Translations under genes and position numbers: made by a program
Part shown: positions 1-5,718 of the stretch, one piece after another
How the letters are laid out: every line of letters begins with the position of its first letter
Numbering within the stretch: position 1 is the stretch's first letter
Origin: an uncultured bacterium
GTDB lineage: Bacteria > Bacteroidota > Bacteroidia > Bacteroidales > Muribaculaceae
Direction of reading: 5' to 3'
Assembly (NCBI GenBank): GCA_946184715.1
Contig: CAMHGU010000071.1
Location: 1 to 9,823, forward strand
DNA: 9,823 bases
The notes under the pieces: model-generated
Told to the model about the DNA's origin: nothing
Database searches by the model: none
The model's input: only the letters and a program-made list of their open reading frames with translations

Positions 1-18
1 ACATATTTTTCCAATCTG

Positions 19-50
19 CAAATTTACTAATTTTGTTGCCACCCGCCAAG
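19..50 (-). promoter_or_regulatory. Probable promoter for a gene left of the window
   Basis: The minus strand carries CTTG (47-50), 20 nt, then TAAATTTG (19-26). This matches TAnnTTTG fully and the -33 TTTG at three of four positions. It points out of the left edge. An ATG at 4-2 would be only some 15 nt downstream of the -7 box, so the true start codon is probably beyond the window. Confidence 0.5.
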
Positions 51-142
51 CGTTTAGGGGTAGAAACTATAGAAGATATGGAATCTATAGAGAATAGGGG
101 CCGTGGTGAATGGGGCGGCTTGCTCGGGGAGGGATAATGAGA

Positions 143-170
143 GGGGCGGGCCCTTGATTGAGCCCGCCCC
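143..170 (-). terminator. Hairpin downstream of paralogue C
   Basis: Perfect 9-bp GC-rich inverted repeat (143-151 and 162-170) with a 10-nt loop, starting 22 nt after the stop of the last nuclease gene. On the minus strand it is followed by TCTCATTATC rather than a clean T-run, so it may be a weaker or factor-assisted terminator, or an RNA-stabilising hairpin. Confidence 0.6.
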
Positions 171-192
171 GCTACTATGATGCTGTGGGAGG

Positions 193-2376
193 TTATTTCA
201 CTACCACTTTTCGACCCTGAGAGTTGCTGAGCGTGACGATGTAGATGCCGGGCGCGAGCGGCACGAGTTGCGGCTTGGAAGCCACGATGGTGTCGGCTAC
301 CACTCGGGCATCGAGGGTGTAGGTCACAACGTGGCTGCCCTGCGGAGCAGTCACCAGAACACCGCCTCGGGTGGGCACTGCCTGCCATTCGGCGGCAGCG
401 TTGACCACGGGCACTGCCGAGTCGTCGGTGTTCTCGACGATGGTGATGTCGTCGATATTGACGCGGCTGCCGGCTTCCTGGCGAATACGCAGGCGCACAT
501 TGCCCTTGAGGTCGAGGTTATCGACGGCGCATTCGGTGAGCGACGAAGAGGAGATGTCGAACGACTTGAGCGCGGTCCACGAGCTACCGCCATTGAGCGA
601 ATAGTCCACGGTGAGCTTGGCGGCTGCATCGGAGCGATACACCGCTGCGAAGAACGACACGGCGGAGCAGCCCTTGGCGTAGTCTTCGGCCATCGCTATC
701 GACGAGGTGGCCTGCTTGCCGAAGCGGCAGGTGACGGCGCCGTGGCGGCTGTCGTCGGCCCAGAGGCCGGCATCGTTGAAGTCCCAGCGGAACTTGGCGC
801 CCTGCACCTGTTCGTTCCAGTAGCCGCCGGTGGCGCATCCTTCCCAGGTTTCGGTCACCACTTCGGGTTCGGGGCGCTCCTCGGTTACTGTGTAGATTAC
901 GTCCACTTCCATCGTGGTCACCCTGTCGTCGGAGCCTTCGCCTTCAAGCTCAAGCAGCGACACATAGCGTCCGGCGGCGTCCATCGCCTTACCGCGCAGA
1001 TAGATGGTTTCGCCATCGGGGTCGATGGAGAGACGGTCGGTCCAGTTGCTGCGGTCGAGACTCATCTCAATGGCGTCGACGCCATCGGCGGTGAGCTTCA
1101 CGCTTACGGGCTTGGTGATGTTCTCGGTGTAAACCGGCACTTCGAGGATAGCCGAAGCCTCGCCCACGAGCGCATTAAACTTCAGCGGAGCGGAGGCGAT
1201 GCCGAGCGAGATTGCCGGGTCGGTGGAGGGTTCCTGCACCTCGGCCTTGAGGGTTACGAATACTCGAGCTTCATCGCTGGAGATGCTAAGCGTAGCGGTA
1301 TGGGAGCCAACCACGTCGGAGAGAATCGACACCGTGAGGTCGTAGCCGGCCATAGCCTGCGCTGCCGTGATGGTGCTTACACCGGCCTTGAAGTCGGCAT
1401 CGCCGGTGATAGCTACGGTGAGGTCCTTGGAGAGGTCGCTGCCTTTCACATTGACGTGCGTGGAGAGCGAAGTGCCTGCGGTGGTGCCGCCGAGGTCGAT
1501 GGTGGCGCCATCGGCCGGCGAGGTGAGGCGCGGGTCGAGCTCGGCCGAGCCGTTCCACTGGCTGTCCTTCTTATCACCCCATATATACTCGGCCAACTCG
1601 GGGTGGTCGATGAAGGGGTTGCGGTTGTGCTGCTTCTTGTACACAGCCTCGTTGCGCTTGGTCTCCTTCTCGCTCACGGGGTCGAGGCGGTGCCATTCCA
1701 TCAGCATTGTCACCGTCCACGCGTTGAAGGCCGGATAGGAGGTGCCGCCGAGGTTGGTCTTGCTGGTTTCCCAGTTCTTGATCTCGCTGTTGTAGGCGGC
1801 TGCCACATAGAAGTAGGAGCGGGCGAAGTCGCCTTTGTACTCGTCATCGGGCTCCCACACGAGGCCGGTGTAGCCGGGATAGGTGGAGTCGCCGAGCTTA
1901 CCCTTGCCGTAATATTTACCGCCTTGCGAGGTGAGTCGGGTGCCGTTGGCGCATTCGCCGAAGGGGTAGTTGGAGCGCTGGCCATTGACCTTACCATCGG
2001 TGGGATACACGTGGAATAGGTCGCACTTCATCGTGTTGCTGCTCCACCAGCTCTGCGGCATCGAGTGCTCACGGTTGTAGCAGTCGCCCACCGCGGAGTA
2101 GCTGCCGCACTGGTCGGAGCCGTAGGTAAACTTATAGTTGGAGTACATATCGATGATTTTACCGTTGGCATCGGTGTCGGTGTCTTTGTAGGCGCTCCAC
2201 AGGCCGTTGTAGCTTACGGTGTTAGGGTTTCCCACGATGCTTTGCAGCGCTGAGAGCAGTGCCCCTTTGTTCTTGCCGTAGGCCTTCGAGTAGTAGCCTG
2301 AGGGCTCGGCAGCCGTGGCTCCGATAGCGAGTGCGGCTATCGCGAGCGCAGGCATTGAGATTTTGAGTAATTTCAT
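193..2376 (-). CDS. Secreted endonuclease I family nuclease with jelly-roll module and sorting-type C-terminus (paralogue C)
   Basis: Predicted secreted non-specific DNA/RNA endonuclease of the EndA/Vvn/NucM (endonuclease I) family, acting outside the cytoplasm. The start at 2376 begins a clear signal peptide (charged MKLLK, hydrophobic core, cleavage near ATA-AEPSGYY at residues 20-24). The endonuclease I domain spans about residues 25-268: NREHSMP (101-107) carries the Glu103/His104 pair matching the metal-ligand and general-base positions of the family, VNGQRSN (130-136) the conserved Asn, then EPDDEYKGDFARSYFY (175-190) and a WHRLDPVS...NRNPFIDHPELAEYIWG block (228-267) that closes the fold. 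An Ig-like module follows (about 283-380), then a second one with YLRGKA (386-497), a jelly-roll module running from TETWEG to RVNIDDITI (508-646), and a C-terminal tail ending GIYIV...GRKVVVK that resembles a type IX secretion signal. It lies 36 nt downstream of the next nuclease gene and is probably co-transcribed with it. It has no dockerin, unlike its two paralogues. The family assignment is firm; surface location and substrate are inferred. Confidence 0.95.
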   Translation of the reverse strand: MKLLKISMPALAIAALAIGATAAEPSGYYSKAYGKNKGALLSALQSIVGNPNTVSYNGLWSAYKDTDTDANGKIIDMYSNYKFTYGSDQCGSYSAVGDCYNREHSMPQSWWSSNTMKCDLFHVYPTDGKVNGQRSNYPFGECANGTRLTSQGGKYYGKGKLGDSTYPGYTGLVWEPDDEYKGDFARSYFYVAAAYNSEIKNWETSKTNLGGTSYPAFNAWTVTMLMEWHRLDPVSEKETKRNEAVYKKQHNRNPFIDHPELAEYIWGDKKDSQWNGSAELDPRLTSPADGATIDLGGTTAGTSLSTHVNVKGSDLSKDLTVAITGDADFKAGVSTITAAQAMAGYDLTVSILSDVVGSHTATLSISSDEARVFVTLKAEVQEPSTDPAISLGIASAPLKFNALVGEASAILEVPVYTENITKPVSVKLTADGVDAIEMSLDRSNWTDRLSIDPDGETIYLRGKAMDAAGRYVSLLELEGEGSDDRVTTMEVDVIYTVTEERPEPEVVTETWEGCATGGYWNEQVQGAKFRWDFNDAGLWADDSRHGAVTCRFGKQATSSIAMAEDYAKGCSAVSFFAAVYRSDAAAKLTVDYSLNGGSSWTALKSFDISSSSLTECAVDNLDLKGNVRLRIRQEAGSRVNIDDITIVENTDDSAVPVVNAAAEWQAVPTRGGVLVTAPQGSHVVTYTLDARVVADTIVASKPQLVPLAPGIYIVTLSNSQGRKVVVK

Positions 2377-2412
2377 AAGTGGTTGATAGATTGATTATTA
2401 GTTTAGTTGTGT

Positions 2413-5400
2413 TTACTTTACGATTATCTTCTCGGCACGCTCGTCGTCGAGGGCCACGATGTAGATGCCGCGCGGCATATTGATGTGGGCTTTGCCATCG
2501 ACTACGGTAGCCTCGGTGAGCTTCACGGCGCGGAGCGAATACACTGTAGCCACGGCGCCGTCCTCGGCCTCCACGGTGATGCCGCCCTCGGCTGCGGGAT
2601 AGATGTCCCAGCTCGAGAGCTTGCGCGGGGCGGCGCTGCCGCCATCGCCCGAGAGTACTATCTCAAGGAGTATCGACACGTCGTTGCCATCGACGGAGTG
2701 GTCGTCGTTGATGTCGGCCACGGCCATCTGCTCATCGGTGACGCCACCGGCGAGGACCATCTCGAGCATTATCGACACGTCGTTGCCATCGACCGAGCCA
2801 TCGTCGTTGATGTCGCCCTTGAGGCGCTGCGCGGCTGAGGTGATGGTGATGTCGTCGATGTTGACGCGCGCACCGGCGGTCTGGCGGAAGCGGAAGCGCA
2901 CGTTGCCGGTCACGTTCATCGTGAAGGCGTGTTGTTGCAGAGCATCGTAGTTGGTCACTTCGACTGTGGCGAGCGATTTCCAGGTGGCACCGCCATCGGT
3001 GGAGTATTCTACCGCCAGAGTGGCGTCGGCCTCCTTATCATTCCACTTCATAGTGTAGAAGGAGAATGCCGCAGCGCCGTCGGCGAAGTCCTCGGCCATC
3101 TCGATGTAGGAATCGGAGTTAGAGCCCAGGCGCACGCTATATTCGTCGATAGAGCGGGCGGTGTCTTTCCACACGCCGGCATTGTCAACATTCCAGGTGA
3201 ATGCCGTGCCCACGATTGAGGTGTTGGCGTATTTGCCGTAGGCAGTCACGCCTTCCCAGGTCTCGGTGATGCTCTCCACGGCACCGCCCTCTACGGTCAC
3301 CTTCACGGTCTTGGAAGCGCCGTTTTGCGAGTTGTTGGCGCTGATGGTGCCTACGTAGGTGCCGGGGGCGGTGATAGCTTTGGCTCTTACGTAGAAGTTC
3401 TCGCCGCCGGCATCGATGGTAATCGACGCGCTCCAGTTGGTGCGGTCGCGCGACAGCTCAAAGTCGTCGGTGACCTCCACGAGGATATCCTCGGTGATGC
3501 CATCGGTGTAGATAGTCACCTCTTCGGGGGCCGACGGGCTTCCGGCCTGTGCGGTAAGCTCTATGTCGCCGAGGTTGCTGAAGCCTATCACCTCGGTGGA
3601 GTAGGGCGCGTTGCGGTATATCTTCACGGGCGTAGCCTGCGAGGTGGAGGTGGCGTAGGCGGCAAACTGAGGCGTCTGTGTATCGCCGCGATAGCGCAGG
3701 GCGCGGGTCGAGGCGGTGGAGGGCTTCACGGTGGCCGTGCCGTCGGTGGCGATGGCTATTGACCACGTGTGATTGGACTCGGTGTTGTAAGCCAGCGAGG
3801 TACCGGTGCCGCCGTACTCGAGGTAGGCGCCGTTGTAGAGGGTGTAAGCGCCATTGACGAGACCCACGGTGAACACCGTCACGCCCGATTCGGGGTCGAT
3901 GGTGATGTTGTTGCCCTCAAGGGTCACATCCTCGGGCACGCCGTGGCTCGACTTCAAGGCGCCGAAGGCTTTGTCGCTTGTGTTGTTGACTATGATGATG
4001 CGCTCGCCGTCGCGCAGCTGATTGACGTTGGTCACCTCGGTGAAGATAAACTCGTCGCCCTCTTCCGATACCGTGAGCATCATCTGAGCGCTTTCGCTCA
4101 CCGTGGTGTTGCCGGCGGTGGCTTCGGCCACGAGGGTGCCGCGATAGATGCCCTTGCGGTCGATCTTGGCGCCTCTTACGTAGATGCTCTTGCCGGCAGC
4201 CGGCAAGGTGAGGGTCTGCGACCAGGTGTTGCCGTCGAGGCTTGCCTCAAACTCGCCGCCGAGGCGCACGGTCACCGGCGTGGTGATGTTCTCGGTGGTG
4301 ACGTCGAGCATCGTGGCCATCGAACTTACACCGGGTGTCGATGTCAGAACGATGTCGGTCTCGGAGAGGTAGATATAGGGCAGGGTGGCATCGTAGCCGG
4401 TACCGGTAAGGGTCACGGTCGAGATGGCATCGCCGCTCTTGAAGGTGGCGGTGGCTGAAGCTTCACCCACTGCGGTGGGCGAGAATGTGAGCGTCAAGGT
4501 GGTGCCGGCATTGGCGGTGGCGGCGGTGACGCTGCTCTTGTTGAACTTGAAGGCCGAGCTCGAGCTGGTGATGGCCACCTTGCTGGTAAGCTCGCTCGAG
4601 AGGAGATTGACGGTGACGGTGCCGCTCTTGCCCACGCCTACGCGGCCGGCATAGATGGTGGTGCCGTCGGCCGGGGTGACGATGGTGGGGCCGGCGGTGC
4701 CGGGCCAGCCGTTGGCCGCGTCTTTGCGGTTACCCCATATATACTCGGCCAGCTCGGGGTGGTCGATGAAGGGGTTGCGGTTGCCCTGCAGCCCGTACAC
4801 CAGCTCTTGGCGGTCAAGCTCTTTCTGACTTACGGGGTCTTGACGATGCCACTTGAGCAGCAGGTTGAGCGCCCAGTCGCTGAAGAACGGATACTTGGTG
4901 CCGCCCACCATAGCCGAGACCCAGGTCTCGGTTTCGTTGTAGTAGCAGGCTGCCATATAGAAGTAGCCGCGGGCGAGATCGCCTTTGTATTCGTCGTCGG
5001 GCTCAAACACCACTCCGGTAAAGCCCGGGAAGGTGCTCGTGCCGCGCTTGCCTTTGGCTATGATGGAGCCGTTGGAGAGGCGGGTGCCGCTGAGACATTC
5101 GCCGTAGGGGTCGTTGTTGCGCTGGCTGTTGACAAAGGCATCAGCCGGATAGAGGTGGAAGATGTCGGTGCCCGGCACGGTCTTCACGCCCGAGTCGTCG
5201 AGAAACCAGCTCTTGGGGAAGGAGTGCTCGCGGTCGAGACAGCCGCCCATGCCTTTCTCTTTCTTCTCCACGCCGCCGCAGCCGTGGAGGTCTTCCACGC
5301 CGTGCTGTGCGTTGGAGTAGAGGTCGTAAACGATGCCCTGGCTATTGACATCGGTGGTGGCAAACGCCTCGTAGATGTCGGAATATTTCCACACCGTGTG

Positions 5401-5553
5401 CTGGTTCACCACATTGTAGAGAGCGCTCAGTAGCGTCTCCTGATTCTTGCCTATCGCGGAGTCGTAGTAGCCTGAAGGCTCGGAGGCTCCGGCGGTGACG
5501 CTCATCGCGGCCACCACTATGAGAATCATTGCTTTCAAGTAAAGGTTTTTCAT
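2413..5553 (-). CDS. Secreted endonuclease I family nuclease with dockerin and sorting-type C-terminus (paralogue B)
   Basis: Predicted secreted endonuclease I family nuclease of 1046 residues. The open frame continues upstream to 5685 through a terminator hairpin, but the start chosen at 5553 begins a good signal peptide (MKNLYLKAMILIVVAAMSVTAG, cleavage near residues 22-24) about 28 nt after a predicted transcription start. The endonuclease I domain is at about 26-274: DREHSFP (107-113; Glu109, His110), VNSQRNN (141-147), EPDDEYKGDLARGYFYMAA (184-202), NRNPFIDHPELAEYIWG (258-274). It is followed by an Ig-like module (288-388), a second with IYVRGAK (395-495), a trefoil-like module (500-648), a third Ig-like module with FYVRAKA (655-755), a jelly-roll from TETWEG to RVNIDDITI (763-905), a two-repeat dockerin (913-968) and a tail ending GIYIVALDDERAEKIIVK. 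The Gly/Ser positions of the catalytic region differ more here (AFVNSQRNN against GKVNGQRSN), so this is the most diverged of the three copies. The catalytic residues are intact. Cell-surface location is inferred. Confidence 0.95.
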   Translation of the reverse strand: MKNLYLKAMILIVVAAMSVTAGASEPSGYYDSAIGKNQETLLSALYNVVNQHTVWKYSDIYEAFATTDVNSQGIVYDLYSNAQHGVEDLHGCGGVEKKEKGMGGCLDREHSFPKSWFLDDSGVKTVPGTDIFHLYPADAFVNSQRNNDPYGECLSGTRLSNGSIIAKGKRGTSTFPGFTGVVFEPDDEYKGDLARGYFYMAACYYNETETWVSAMVGGTKYPFFSDWALNLLLKWHRQDPVSQKELDRQELVYGLQGNRNPFIDHPELAEYIWGNRKDAANGWPGTAGPTIVTPADGTTIYAGRVGVGKSGTVTVNLLSSELTSKVAITSSSSAFKFNKSSVTAATANAGTTLTLTFSPTAVGEASATATFKSGDAISTVTLTGTGYDATLPYIYLSETDIVLTSTPGVSSMATMLDVTTENITTPVTVRLGGEFEASLDGNTWSQTLTLPAAGKSIYVRGAKIDRKGIYRGTLVAEATAGNTTVSESAQMMLTVSEEGDEFIFTEVTNVNQLRDGERIIIVNNTSDKAFGALKSSHGVPEDVTLEGNNITIDPESGVTVFTVGLVNGAYTLYNGAYLEYGGTGTSLAYNTESNHTWSIAIATDGTATVKPSTASTRALRYRGDTQTPQFAAYATSTSQATPVKIYRNAPYSTEVIGFSNLGDIELTAQAGSPSAPEEVTIYTDGITEDILVEVTDDFELSRDRTNWSASITIDAGGENFYVRAKAITAPGTYVGTISANNSQNGASKTVKVTVEGGAVESITETWEGVTAYGKYANTSIVGTAFTWNVDNAGVWKDTARSIDEYSVRLGSNSDSYIEMAEDFADGAAAFSFYTMKWNDKEADATLAVEYSTDGGATWKSLATVEVTNYDALQQHAFTMNVTGNVRFRFRQTAGARVNIDDITITSAAQRLKGDINDDGSVDGNDVSIMLEMVLAGGVTDEQMAVADINDDHSVDGNDVSILLEIVLSGDGGSAAPRKLSSWDIYPAAEGGITVEAEDGAVATVYSLRAVKLTEATVVDGKAHINMPRGIYIVALDDERAEKIIVK
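2650..2820 (-). repeat. Dockerin type I-like tandem repeat in paralogue B
   Basis: Two repeats of about 22 residues, starting GDINDDGSVDGND and ADINDDHSVDGND, separated by a short linker (GGVTDEQMAV). Each keeps Asp, Asn, Asp, Ser, Asp and Asp at loop positions 1, 3, 5, 7, 9 and 12 (residues 914-925 and 947-958), as in calcium-binding dockerin F-hands, followed by a helix of VSI(M/L)LE(M/I)VL type. Position 6 is His952 in the second copy instead of Gly. The DNA of the two copies is also repetitive. Dockerins normally bind cohesin domains; the partner here is unknown, and a simple dockerin-like calcium-stabilised spacer is the alternative. Confidence 0.8.
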
Positions 5554-5588
5554 ATCTTGCTTTATGGTTATAGTTCCTATACAAATCT

Positions 5589-5623
5589 CAAAGTTACGCA
5601 TAAAATTCCGAATAATTGCCAAG
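5589..5623 (-). promoter_or_regulatory. Bacteroidota-type promoter of the paralogue B-C unit
   Basis: The minus strand carries TAACTTTG (5589-5596), the same -7 octamer as at the promoter of paralogue A, with a CTTG (5620-5623) 23 nt upstream as an imperfect -33 element. The predicted start near 5582 leaves a short leader of about 28 nt to the ATG at 5553. The -7 match is strong; the -33 spacing is longer than ideal. Confidence 0.55.
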
Positions 5624-5640
5624 TGGGGCGGATTTTTCAC

Positions 5641-5683
5641 AAAAAGCTGCTCCCGCGGCCCCTTTCGGGGGCGAGAGCAGCTC
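5641..5683 (-). terminator. Strong intrinsic terminator after paralogue A
   Basis: Outer 7-bp stem (5646-5652 with 5675-5681), an internal mismatch, then an inner 4-bp C/G stem closed by a GAAA tetraloop on the minus strand (5659-5670). Five consecutive T follow on the minus strand (5641-5645). It lies 35 nt after the stop at 5719 and ahead of the promoter of paralogue B, so it separates the two transcription units. Confidence 0.85.
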
Positions 5684-5718
5684 ATTTATGGGGTGAAATC
5701 AGTGATGAGGAGGGCGGC

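Noticed and set aside
268..2019. 583-codon open frame on the plus strand opposite paralogue C
   Set aside because: It is exactly antisense to a well-supported nuclease. The translation is low-complexity Gly/Val/Ala/His-rich without domains, a by-product of GC-rich third codon positions on the other strand.
2377..2412. Separate promoter for paralogue C
   Set aside because: The 36-nt gap has no TAnnTTTG element; co-transcription with paralogue B is the simpler reading.
5554..5685. N-terminal extension of paralogue B by 44 codons
   Set aside because: It would be translated through the terminator hairpin of paralogue A and the promoter, and it would place 44 non-signal residues before an obvious signal peptide.
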